From Acetomicrobium sp. UBA5826 (GTDB taxonomy: Bacteria > Synergistota > Synergistia > Synergistales > Acetomicrobiaceae), in assembly GCF_002433005.1 (NCBI RefSeq), contig NZ_DJHF01000016.1, positions 35,100-59,116 of the forward strand: a DNA stretch of 24,017 nucleotides, in the 5' to 3' direction. The notes under the pieces were generated by a model. That model saw nothing but the letters and a program-made list of their open reading frames with translations. It searched no databases and was not told the DNA's origin. The stretch's first letter is position 1, and each line of letters begins with the position of its first letter. Position numbers and translations under genes: made by a program. Positions 16,244 through 23,908 of this stretch are shown here, in pieces.

Positions 16244-17440
16244 ATGTTGATGACAGTAAAAGAATGGCCTACGTCAGTATCTGGACATGATTTTACGATA
16301 CGTTTATTTAAGATTGAACCGAACGATTATCCTGAAGAGCTTTATAGTCCATGGTATGAGGACCCCCTATACAAGACTTTGGATGTAAAGAGGATATTAG
16401 TATACGTGGGAGGTGGTGGAATTGGCGACATAGTGATGATAAACCCCTTCTTCAACACTTTAAGGCAGGCATGGCCCGAAAGCCATATCACCTGGATAGG
16501 AGGTTTTACCAACTTCGTTAAGTGTTTGTTGCAGGATAACGGACTTATAGACGACGTGCTTTATAGTGTAGTAAGAAAACACAGGCCTTCTGCTTTTCCC
16601 GAGTACACCAAGTGGTGGCGCGAGGGAAGGCGAATTGGCGAGGTGGATTTATTTATAGACACCCAACGTCAGTTCGTACCGTCTTTGCTTTTTTCTTTGT
16701 GCTTTAAATATAGACATCGCATAGGCTACTCGAGCAAATGTTTCTTCAGCGACTGGAAGTTCGAGGAGCCCGACAGGCACATGGTGCATGACAGCTTTCA
16801 AACTTTGATCCTGGCAAGAAGGCTTGGCATCAAACCCCCCGATCCGCTGCACCGCATTGTCATACCCGGAAACTTTGAGCAGATTGCCGGTGATCTGTGG
16901 GAAAGATATGGCTTTGGCGAGGCCGTTGCCATGTTTCCCTACAGCGCCAGGCCAGTAAAGGATTGGGACAGCGAATATTTCGTTTTCCTGGGCCGCATGC
17001 TGCTTAAAGAGGGCTTCAGGGTGCTTTTGTTCGGCGGTCCCAGGGAATTTGAAAAATTAAGGAACCTGGCCGATCTCATGGGCAAAGGAGCTTATGTCCC
17101 TTACCTTCTAACGGATCTTTCGATAGACCAGGAAATGTATCTTTCCATGGCTTTGCTTAAAAGGGCAGCTTTAACCCTATCGGTGGATTCGGGCGGGGCC
17201 CATTTGTCCGCCGCCTTGGGCACGAAGACATTGGTGATCAGTTTGCTATCGCGCGTCAATAAGTTTATGCCTGTGGGGAGGCAGGTTTGGAGCATTTATC
17301 CCGGGATCGAGTGTTCGCCCTGTCCCGACAGAAACATGAAGGCCTGCGGGGGAAAGCGTTGGTGCGCAAAAGGGATTACGCCGCAGATTTTATACGAGGC
17401 TGTAGCAATGTTGCTTGCAGGCGAGGAGGTGGAGCAATGA
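16244..17440 (+). CDS. Glycosyltransferase family 9 (heptosyltransferase-like) with N-terminal extension
   Basis: GT9 enzyme of the ADP-heptose:LPS heptosyltransferase type, acting in the cytoplasm on a lipid-bound core. Of 398 residues, the first 48 or so form an extension rich in W/Y/P before the Rossmann fold that begins RILVYVGGGGIGDIVM (G59-D62). The donor-site motif is SVDSGGAHLSAALGT (D315-H320). A C-terminal cysteine cluster, CSPCPDRNMKACGGKRWC, matches a GT9 subgroup. The ATG at 16244 lies 12 bases after AGGGGAG, slightly far; an ATG at 16234 is out of frame and stops after 18 codons. A 59-base AT-rich gap precedes the gene and may hold a weak promoter (TAGAAT at 16197-16202, no good -35). 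It is GC-richer than its flanks and ends in ATGA with the next gene. Confidence 0.88.
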   Translation: MLMTVKEWPTSVSGHDFTIRLFKIEPNDYPEELYSPWYEDPLYKTLDVKRILVYVGGGGIGDIVMINPFFNTLRQAWPESHITWIGGFTNFVKCLLQDNGLIDDVLYSVVRKHRPSAFPEYTKWWREGRRIGEVDLFIDTQRQFVPSLLFSLCFKYRHRIGYSSKCFFSDWKFEEPDRHMVHDSFQTLILARRLGIKPPDPLHRIVIPGNFEQIAGDLWERYGFGEAVAMFPYSARPVKDWDSEYFVFLGRMLLKEGFRVLLFGGPREFEKLRNLADLMGKGAYVPYLLTDLSIDQEMYLSMALLKRAALTLSVDSGGAHLSAALGTKTLVISLLSRVNKFMPVGRQVWSIYPGIECSPCPDRNMKACGGKRWCAKGITPQILYEAVAMLLAGEEVEQ

Positions 17441-18489
17441 AAAAGATCCTTCAAGCCATTGACGCGGGAGGCTGGGGTGGTGCCGAAAAGGTAGTTGTTA
17501 TGATATCAAACGGGCTCGCAGGTATGGGCTATGACGTGGAAGTCTGGGTCAGAAGGGGCTCCCTCTTGGTAGAGCATTTGTCTTCCGAGGTCAAAGTCAG
17601 GGTTGTGCCTTTTTTTAACGATTACGAGCCAATCACACCATGGCTCTTCGCTAGAGCGCTTAAAACGCATGATATAGTTAATGTGCATTTAGGACGTGCA
17701 GCTAAGTTGAGCGGATATATTATGCCTTTTCTTTCTGCGGAATTCAAAAAGAGATTATTTTGTCATATGCATTCGTATCACAAACCGAAGCACTACAAGG
17801 GACATAAGCAGATTATATGCGTGTCTAAAGCGGTAGAAGATTATGTCAAAAAGGCTATGCCCTGGGTAGAGCGGACTTGGGTAGTTTATAACGGGATTGA
17901 CATAAAAGACGCAAAAAATGTAACCCCTTTGTTTTCTAAGGATGATCATGTATTACGAATAGGACTTTTGGCTACTTTTAAGGCTCAAAAAGGACATTCC
18001 GACTTGTTAAAAGCCTTTGCAAAAATTTGTGATTGTTTCTCAGTTGAACTGATGCTTGGCGGTGACGGTCCATTGTTGCAAGAAATGAAAAACCTTGCGG
18101 GTAGTCTTGGCATATCGGAAAAAGTCAAATTTATAGGCCATATCCCTCCTGATGAAGTATTCAACTTTTGGAGGTCTTTGGATGTAGCATGTGTTCCCTC
18201 AAATGTTGAAGGATTTCCTTTATCTTTGCTTGAAGCAATGGCCTGTGGATTGCCAATTGTTGGGTACGAAGAACCTGGTATTAAAGAAGCTATAGGCGAT
18301 ATGGGTATATTGCTTCCCGTGGGAGACATTGACGGATTAGCTAAGGCTCTTAAGAAAGTCATTGAAGATGAAATGTTGAGGGTTAAATTGAGCGATATGA
18401 GTTTAAAGCGCAGTAAACAATTTACAAAAGAAAACATGATTAAACAGATAATTAAAGTCTACGAAGATGCTCTAAATAATAAGGTGTAG
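17437..18489 (+). CDS. Glycosyltransferase family 4 (first of two paralogues)
   Basis: GT-B fold retaining glycosyltransferase of 350 residues. ATG 17437 lies in an ATGA overlap with the GT9 gene, after GAGGAGGTGGAG, and gives the N-terminus MKKILQAIDAGGWGGAE. Motifs are FCHMHSYHKPKHY, ICVSKAVE, MPWVERTWVVYNGID, GGDGPL, and EGFPLSLLE with E258 and E266 as the E-x7-E pair. It is clearly paralogous to the gene starting at 21728: both share WGGAE, PKHY, the ICVS-AVE block, MPW-RTW-VYNGID and LGGDG/IGGDG. Composition changes within it: the first 200 bases are GC-rich like the upstream gene, the rest AT-rich. Acceptor and donor are unknown. Confidence 0.88.
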   Translation: MKKILQAIDAGGWGGAEKVVVMISNGLAGMGYDVEVWVRRGSLLVEHLSSEVKVRVVPFFNDYEPITPWLFARALKTHDIVNVHLGRAAKLSGYIMPFLSAEFKKRLFCHMHSYHKPKHYKGHKQIICVSKAVEDYVKKAMPWVERTWVVYNGIDIKDAKNVTPLFSKDDHVLRIGLLATFKAQKGHSDLLKAFAKICDCFSVELMLGGDGPLLQEMKNLAGSLGISEKVKFIGHIPPDEVFNFWRSLDVACVPSNVEGFPLSLLEAMACGLPIVGYEEPGIKEAIGDMGILLPVGDIDGLAKALKKVIEDEMLRVKLSDMSLKRSKQFTKENMIKQIIKVYEDALNNKV

Positions 18490-18512
18490 TATATAGTACT
18501 GGAGGATTTTCA

Positions 18513-19733
18513 ATGAATATGAACAACATAAAAAACAAATGGCCTATGCACGTTTTTTTTATAAGCCAAGGTATTACTTTGTTCGGAGTGGGTTATGCGA
18601 CTTTACCGTTGTTGATTTTACTCTTTTGGCTTATTTATAGTGTCAGGAAAAGCAAGAATATTATTATAAGGGATTTGACAAAGAACAATACAATTCAATG
18701 GATTGTTTTTTATTATTTGCTGTTTGTAGTAGCAGTTATTGTTTCTGATATTGTGATGAACGGTAATTTTACGGATCTTGATGGTCCTTTGTATAAAATG
18801 GCCATTGGGATATATATGCTGCTCGGATATTTAATAGCCAGATCTTTCTCTTCGGAAGAAATTCAGAGCACGGCTCATTATTGGGTTGTATTTTGGTTAT
18901 TAGTATTACTCGCTTTTATAATAATCTATTATAAAGGAATATACAGATACCACCATGGAATATTTGCTTCTCCACATATTCTATTCAGTGGTTTGATAAT
19001 GATAAGTTTAATAAATATGGCTCATATAATTGAAAATATTAACATCAAAAATAATATATATTTATTTTCATGTATTTTAGTTTTATTCTCTTTTATTTTA
19101 TCCTATAGATATTCTACTTCAGACGTTTTAGCTCATTTATATCTAACATGTGCATTTATTATGTTGATATTATCTACAAAAAAAATGGCGATGTATTTAG
19201 TTAGCTTTTTAGTATTTGCTTTAATAATATTTTTTGCATTCAACCCTGATGTTTTCGCGCAATTTAAATCTGTTGATGTAACTCATCCGAACTGGTGGAT
19301 GGAAATCCTTAATGAACGGGAATATGTATGGAGTGCAACTATAAGAATGATAGGCCAACATCCCATTTGGGGTGTAGGGTCAGGAAACTTCAGAACTGTA
19401 TGTGGGGCAATTTTGGAGGAGATTAATAATACAACTCCCTATACGACATTTGCGCATGCTCACAATTTATTTCTTCAAAATTTTGCTGTTCATGGAGTAA
19501 TCGCTGGAACAACTTTCGTCGTCTTTCTCCTGGCTATTTTTAGGGCAATATTTAATTCCCCTGCTAATACAACAAATGCGACATTTAGGTTGGCGACACT
19601 TGCATTGTGGGCAATATATGTAATTTATGGCTCAGTAGACAATGCCCCTCTCTACGAGGAAATAATTCCTCTGTTCTGGGGAACTGTGGGTTTATTTCTT
19701 GGCTCAGCGGCTAAAGAAGGGGTACGTGAGTGA
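18513..19733 (+). CDS. O-antigen ligase/polymerase family membrane protein (Wzy/WaaL type)
   Basis: Polytopic inner-membrane protein that either joins lipid-linked O-antigen to lipid A-core (WaaL) or polymerises repeat units (Wzy). The 406 residues are mostly hydrophobic, with about ten membrane segments. One larger periplasmic loop (about residues 245-325) carries the family pattern: a charged EREYVWSATIRMI helix, HPIWGVGSGNF, then FAHAHNLFLQNFAVHG with H315 and H317. The second half of this signature is typical of PF04932. ATG 18513 has GGAGG 7 bases upstream. It is the most AT-rich gene in the window (8 of 60 G/C in line 19021), as is common for Wzy/WaaL. Ligase and polymerase cannot be separated by sequence reading alone. 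Confidence 0.87.
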   Translation: MNMNNIKNKWPMHVFFISQGITLFGVGYATLPLLILLFWLIYSVRKSKNIIIRDLTKNNTIQWIVFYYLLFVVAVIVSDIVMNGNFTDLDGPLYKMAIGIYMLLGYLIARSFSSEEIQSTAHYWVVFWLLVLLAFIIIYYKGIYRYHHGIFASPHILFSGLIMISLINMAHIIENINIKNNIYLFSCILVLFSFILSYRYSTSDVLAHLYLTCAFIMLILSTKKMAMYLVSFLVFALIIFFAFNPDVFAQFKSVDVTHPNWWMEILNEREYVWSATIRMIGQHPIWGVGSGNFRTVCGAILEEINNTTPYTTFAHAHNLFLQNFAVHGVIAGTTFVVFLLAIFRAIFNSPANTTNATFRLATLALWAIYVIYGSVDNAPLYEEIIPLFWGTVGLFLGSAAKEGVRE

Positions 19734-20731
19734 TGAAATGTCCGAGAGTCAGCGTGGTAATTCCAGCTTATAATGCTGCTGCTACTATAAGGGGGACATT
19801 AAATAGCTTTTTTTCCCAAAGTTTTCGGGATTTTGAGATTATCGTTGTGAACGACGGATCTACTGATAGAACATATGAAATTTGTGAATTACTAAAAAAA
19901 GACTCTCCTGCCCCTTTGCATGTGTATATTCAGCCTAATAGAGGCGGAGCAAATGCCAGAAACAGGGGAATTGAATTATCTCAAGGCAAATATATCATAT
20001 TTATGGATGCCGATGATATAGTAGAAAAGGATTTCATTCAGAAATTGGTGAATGCAATAGAAAGTAAGTCCGTTGTTGATATAGCTTGCTGTTCGTTTGA
20101 CCTGTTATATGAGGATGGCAGATCTAAGCCTCGTATTATTAAAAGCGCAAAAAAGGTTTTGAGCGGCAAAGAAGCTTTAAACCACCTTTTAAGAGAAGAA
20201 CTCGAAGTTTGGTCAGGGAGCGCAATGTACAGCCGATATTTGCTTACTCGTTTCAACGTCTTTTTTGACGAAGACGTAATTATGGGAGAGGATATTGACT
20301 TTCGATGGCGTGCTTTTTACCATGCACGACAAGTAGCCCTTGTTCCTGATATACTGGTTCATTATATCCAACATAGTTCCTCAATTACACGCGCTTTGGA
20401 CCCAAATCGTTTTCCCCCTTCAAGTTGGCTCGATCCCCATAAATTTTTAAGTTATTTGGAAGCTATGGGGGAAAAAGATAAGGATTTGTTGCAAACTCTC
20501 CGGGGTTACGTGATACCCCTATTTACAGTTAGGAGGTTAAGAAATTATATAACCTACGATATTGAAGATCTTTTTTGGGACAGCCTAAAGATTGAAGAAA
20601 TAAGAAATACATTAAAACGGGGGTTGGTATCATTCAAATACAATCCTGGGCTGGCCTTAAAGTGTTTTTTATTGCTCTGCTATCCAAAAGCATTTTATGT
20701 CCGTTACAAATTCAATAAAAGGAAAATATAG
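19733..20731 (+). CDS. Glycosyltransferase family 2
   Basis: GT-A fold inverting glycosyltransferase of 332 residues. It opens with PRVSVVIPAYNAAATI, followed by EIIVVNDGSTDRTYE, GGANARNRGIE and the metal-binding FMDADD (M91-D95, the DxD motif). A later MGEDIDFRWRAF matches the acceptor/catalytic ED region. The start is ATG 19733, which shares a base with the ligase stop (TGATG). The GTG at 19730 is an alternative with slightly better spacing from AAGGGG (7 against 10 bases). No membrane segments are evident, so it should act at the cytoplasmic face. Its place between the ligase/polymerase gene and the second GT9-GT4 pair suggests it adds a residue of the O-unit or outer core. It is AT-rich like its neighbours. 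Confidence 0.9.
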   Translation: MKCPRVSVVIPAYNAAATIRGTLNSFFSQSFRDFEIIVVNDGSTDRTYEICELLKKDSPAPLHVYIQPNRGGANARNRGIELSQGKYIIFMDADDIVEKDFIQKLVNAIESKSVVDIACCSFDLLYEDGRSKPRIIKSAKKVLSGKEALNHLLREELEVWSGSAMYSRYLLTRFNVFFDEDVIMGEDIDFRWRAFYHARQVALVPDILVHYIQHSSSITRALDPNRFPPSSWLDPHKFLSYLEAMGEKDKDLLQTLRGYVIPLFTVRRLRNYITYDIEDLFWDSLKIEEIRNTLKRGLVSFKYNPGLALKCFLLLCYPKAFYVRYKFNKRKI

Positions 20732-20741
20732 GTGATAGATC

Positions 20742-21731
20742 TTGGCTGATTACCGTCCCCCCAAAGGCATAGGGGAAGAAAAGATGCTTTTTATACGTTA
20801 TAGCGCTTTAGGTGACATTGTAAGAGCTATACCCTATGTGGCTGCCATAAAGGAAACTTTTCCATCTTTACACATTACTTGGCTGTTAACACATCCCTAC
20901 GAAGATTTGATGAAAGGTCAGCCCTTCGTAGATGATGTCATCGTTTGGTACAGGGGCCTTGGCTGTAAGGGTTTTTTTAATATTATTTCAAAAATAAGAA
21001 AATCGAGCTTTACTCACTTAGTTTCACTTCAGGGTACAGATCGATCTGCCGTGATAGCTCTGCTGTCGGGCATAGAAAACAGGGCTGGGAGGCACGATTG
21101 GGCATCGTTTGTATATAATTTACCAAGGGAGGACTTGCAGGAAATTTTAGGTCGTACAATAAAGATAGACAAATATCGCCGATATTATAAAGTTACTCAG
21201 AAGCTTAAAAGTTTGACTGATGCTTTATTAAAGGATCTTAACAGACCACATATTGCCTGCGTGATAGGTGCAAGTAAAAAGGTCAAAAGGTGGCCTGTCT
21301 CTAATTGGGTTGGTTTTATAACTATGATCACGTCATTTGGCGGAAGCGCTATTTTATTAGGTCACGGTAGTGATGAAGAAGCTCTAGCGCAAACAATAGA
21401 AGATTCGTTGCAAGAAAAACGCAATCATAAAATCCTAAATCTCGTGAGTAAACTAAGGCTTGATGAAATGGCTGCTCTAATAGATGGTTGTGATTATGTC
21501 GTGGGTGGCGATACGGGGCCAATGCACTTGGCCTTAGCTCTGCAAAAACCCGCGATAGGACTTTTTGGTCCAACACTGCCAGAACAGGTTGGTTTAAGCG
21601 ATATAAGATTTAAGCTCATTGTTGATTGTCCTTTGAAGGGTTGTCAAAAATGGGGTTGTAATAGGAGATGTCTTTCGAGCGTACGGCCTGAAAGGGTGTT
21701 TGAGATAATAAGGGGTGATTGCGTTTGGTGA
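20742..21731 (+). CDS. Glycosyltransferase family 9 (heptosyltransferase-like), second copy
   Basis: GT9 enzyme with the classic N-terminal FIRYSALGDIVRAIPYV, a middle region with SLQGTDRSA, a donor-site motif GGDTGPMHLALALQKP and LFGPTLPEQ, and a C-terminal cysteine cluster CPLKGCQKWGCNRRC. The length is 329 residues from TTG 20742, which follows AGGTGAT (matching the 16S tail). An ATG at 20784 is a serious alternative: AGGGGA lies 7 bases upstream and it starts right at the fold, as most GT9 proteins do. The 14 extra residues from TTG look codon-like but prove nothing. The gene is AT-rich and ends in a GTGA overlap with the next GT4. It is much diverged from the other GT9 in this window, so a different acceptor is likely. 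Confidence 0.9.
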   Translation: MADYRPPKGIGEEKMLFIRYSALGDIVRAIPYVAAIKETFPSLHITWLLTHPYEDLMKGQPFVDDVIVWYRGLGCKGFFNIISKIRKSSFTHLVSLQGTDRSAVIALLSGIENRAGRHDWASFVYNLPREDLQEILGRTIKIDKYRRYYKVTQKLKSLTDALLKDLNRPHIACVIGASKKVKRWPVSNWVGFITMITSFGGSAILLGHGSDEEALAQTIEDSLQEKRNHKILNLVSKLRLDEMAALIDGCDYVVGGDTGPMHLALALQKPAIGLFGPTLPEQVGLSDIRFKLIVDCPLKGCQKWGCNRRCLSSVRPERVFEIIRGDCVW

Positions 21732-22786
21732 TCAAGGTGTTACACGCGATTGATGGCCGAGCCTGGGGAGGGGCAGAAAGAGTCGTAGCGATGTTGGCTT
21801 CAGGTCTTCGCGAAAGAGGAAATTCCGTCAGCATTTGGACATCCAGAAGGGGCGGTTGTGCAAATATATTTAGAGAAAAACTGAAAAACGATGTTAAAGT
21901 GAAAGAATTGCCCCTCTCGAATGATGCTGATATCATATCGATGATACATTTTTATCGTGCTTTAAAAAAGTATGACATTGTTCATATTCACTTATCTCAT
22001 TCGGCAGTCCTTTGTGCCGTTGCTTTGCTCTTTATGTCAAAATATTATAGACGAAAGGTAGTATGTCATTTCCATGGTTTTATAGCAAACCCTAAACATT
22101 ATCAAAAGTTCATGCATGGTATTTGCGTTTCTAATGCCGTAGAAAATTTTATTAGAGAAAAGATGCCGTGGATGCGTACGTGGTGTGTGTATAATGGCAT
22201 TGACTTGGAAGAAGCTCTTGTTTCTTGCCCTCTTTTACCTTCTTCCAATAAAGTCAGAATAGGTTATTTGGCACGCATGAGCGAGGGAAAAGGCCACGAA
22301 GATCTAATAAAAGCCTTCGCAAATCTTGGAAGAAGCGAAAATGTTGAATTGTTGATCGGCGGGGATGGTAAACTTATGCCATATTTACAAAACCTTGCCA
22401 AAGAGTTGGATCTCGCTGATAAGGTAAAATTTTTGGGGTTTGTGGACCCGAAAGAGGCATTTTCCTTTTGGAAATCAGTGGATATAGCGTGTTTTCCTTC
22501 GTACACTGAGGGATTTAGTTTGTCAGTGCTCGAGGCAACGGCTTCACATCTTCCTGTAGTTGCATATGCCAATCCATTTTATTTGGAAGTTTTTGACGGT
22601 GCTGCTGTTTTGGTCCCAATCGGGGACATCGCGAAGCTGTCCTGCTCTTTGAAAAAATTGTTGGACAATAAAGATTTGCGATCGCGATATGGAAAGCTGG
22701 CCTATGAAAGAGCAGAGAAATTTTCAAAGGACGTCATGGTAGATCGGGTGTTATCAATATATAATGAGATTTTGAGAGGAATGTAG
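21728..22786 (+). CDS. Glycosyltransferase family 4 (second of two paralogues)
   Basis: GT-B fold glycosyltransferase, 352 residues from GTG 21728. I prefer this start because it overlaps the previous stop as GTGA, follows AGGGGTGAT, and gives MIKVLHAIDGRAWGGAE, which lines up residue for residue with the paralogue at 17437. TTG 21719 and 21725 are possible but lie closer to the ribosome site. Motifs are CHFHGF, PKHYQKF, ICVSNAVE, MPWMRTWCVYNGID, LIGGDGK, and EGFSLSVLE with E261 and E269. The same GT9-then-GT4 order occurs at 16244-18489, so the pair looks like a duplicated module. The gene ends one base before the next ATG. Donor sugar is unknown. Confidence 0.89.
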   Translation: MIKVLHAIDGRAWGGAERVVAMLASGLRERGNSVSIWTSRRGGCANIFREKLKNDVKVKELPLSNDADIISMIHFYRALKKYDIVHIHLSHSAVLCAVALLFMSKYYRRKVVCHFHGFIANPKHYQKFMHGICVSNAVENFIREKMPWMRTWCVYNGIDLEEALVSCPLLPSSNKVRIGYLARMSEGKGHEDLIKAFANLGRSENVELLIGGDGKLMPYLQNLAKELDLADKVKFLGFVDPKEAFSFWKSVDIACFPSYTEGFSLSVLEATASHLPVVAYANPFYLEVFDGAAVLVPIGDIAKLSCSLKKLLDNKDLRSRYGKLAYERAEKFSKDVMVDRVLSIYNEILRGM

Positions 22787-22787
22787 C

Positions 22788-23843
22788 ATGCACGTACTTC
22801 ATTACGTCGACGAAAACAGGCTGTCCTGGGCGCAGGCCTGGATACAGCTGCTTGAAGCCTTAAGACAAAGGGATATAGAAAACTTCGTCCTATGCCGCCC
22901 CGGAGGCACCTTGCAGGACATGCTCGCCGGGCGAAGGTTTACCGCCTCTGCCTGCAAGCCCCTCTTGCCCTGGGCGCCCCCCTTTTGTGTCAGCGTAAAA
23001 GACGCAATTAAAAGAGCTAAGCCTGACGTCATCCACACTCGCCTCTCCCAGGCCGCCCTGATAGGCGGATATTGGGGGAGAAAGCTTGACATACCTGTGC
23101 TTTGCACCGTAGATAAATACCCCAAGGCCAAGTACTACAGGTACGCTACGCACCTGGCAGCCTGCTCAAGCGATGTGGCAGGCCACATGATCTCCCAGGG
23201 CTTTGACGAAAATAAAGTAACGGTGGTCTCAAATCCCATAGACGTCTCCCGTTACGAAAGGCCAAAAGGTTACGTGCCAAAGATGCGAAAAAAATCGGGC
23301 ACCCCTGAAGAAACTTTCGTCATCTTGGCCGCGGGCAGGTTCGTGGACTGGAAGGGCTTTGACGTGTTGATCAAAGCCTGCGCCGATCTTGCCAAATTTT
23401 TCGATTTTCGCCTCTGGCTTGCTGGCGACGGGCCCGAGCGTAAAGACCTACAAAACCTGGCCTCAAAGCTTGCCGTAAAAGACATCACGGCCTTTTGGGG
23501 ATTTCTTGAAGACATAAGGCCCTTGATGTGGGAAGCAGACCTTTTCGTGCTTCCTTCCAAGACACCTGAGCCTTTTGGCATAGTGGCCTTGGAGGCTGCG
23601 GCCAGCGGCCTGCCCCTTGTTGCTACGAAGGCAGGAGGGGTGCTTGACTTTGCCGACGAAACCTGCGGCTGGCTCGTCAAGCCAAACGACCCAAGCGAGT
23701 TAGCCGCCGCCATAAAGGATGCCTTAAGCTTTGAGGAAACAAGAAAGGCAAAGGGAGCCTCCGCTGCCAAAAAAGCTTTAAAATTTGACGTCAGTGAAAT
23801 CGCAGGGCAATATGCGGCTTTGTACCGCAAATTAGGACTTTAG
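22788..23843 (+). CDS. Glycosyltransferase family 4, GC-rich, end of cluster
   Basis: GT-B fold glycosyltransferase of 351 residues. ATG 22788 has GAGAGGA 7 bases upstream. Motifs are VIHTRLSQAALIGGYWG, ACSSDVAGHM, VVSNPIDVSRYE, AAGRFVDWKGFDVL, LAGDGPERKDL, and EPFGIVALE with E261 and E269. CRPGG and HTRLSQ near the N-terminus resemble other lipid-acceptor GT4 enzymes that act on LPS core. Composition returns abruptly to GC-rich from the first codons (41 of 60 G/C in line 23581), in contrast to the preceding gene. This gene therefore probably belongs to the ancestral backbone, while the genes before it were exchanged. No terminator with a T-run is visible after the stop. Confidence 0.9.
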   Translation: MHVLHYVDENRLSWAQAWIQLLEALRQRDIENFVLCRPGGTLQDMLAGRRFTASACKPLLPWAPPFCVSVKDAIKRAKPDVIHTRLSQAALIGGYWGRKLDIPVLCTVDKYPKAKYYRYATHLAACSSDVAGHMISQGFDENKVTVVSNPIDVSRYERPKGYVPKMRKKSGTPEETFVILAAGRFVDWKGFDVLIKACADLAKFFDFRLWLAGDGPERKDLQNLASKLAVKDITAFWGFLEDIRPLMWEADLFVLPSKTPEPFGIVALEAAASGLPLVATKAGGVLDFADETCGWLVKPNDPSELAAAIKDALSFEETRKAKGASAAKKALKFDVSEIAGQYAALYRKLGL

Positions 23844-23845
23844 AC

Positions 23846-23870
23846 CTATTGTCTTATCTCAAGCCAATAG
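23846..23870. repeat. Inverted repeat CTATTG/CAATAG just after the last gene
   Basis: CTATTG at 23846-23851 and CAATAG at 23865-23870 can pair with a 13-base loop, starting three bases after the last stop codon. The stem is AT-rich and lacks a following T-run (CTAGCATATATAT instead). A weak 3'-end structure for the operon is possible but not convincing. Confidence 0.3.
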
Positions 23871-23891
23871 CTAGCATATATATCGTAGTGA

Positions 23892-23908
23892 AGGCTAGAG
23901 GTTAGCCT
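23892..23908. repeat. Perfect 6-bp inverted repeat with 5-base loop
   Basis: AGGCTA, loop GAGGT, TAGCCT. No T-run follows on either strand, so it is not a standard intrinsic terminator. It could be a subterminal hairpin of a transposable element end, or chance. Confidence 0.5.

Larger units (their letters stand above)
17640..22787 (+). other. AT-rich segment (possible exchanged cassette)
   Basis: By direct counting, line 19021 has 8 G/C of 60 and line 18841 has 23 of 60, against 34 of 60 in line 8101 and 41 of 60 in line 23581. The left edge falls inside the first paralogous GT4 gene and the right edge within a few bases of the ATG at 22788. The segment holds most of one GT4, the ligase/polymerase, GT2, the second GT9 and the second GT4. 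Variable O-antigen genes are known to be AT-rich and exchanged between strains. No insertion sequence or integrase is seen at either edge, so homologous recombination in flanking glycosyltransferase genes is the simplest reading. Boundaries are approximate. Confidence 0.6.

Noticed and set aside
16234..16290. Upstream ATG at 16234, better spaced from AGGGGAG than the GT9 start
   Set aside because: It is out of frame with GT9 and stops after 18 codons. A tiny leader peptide cannot be excluded but has no other support.
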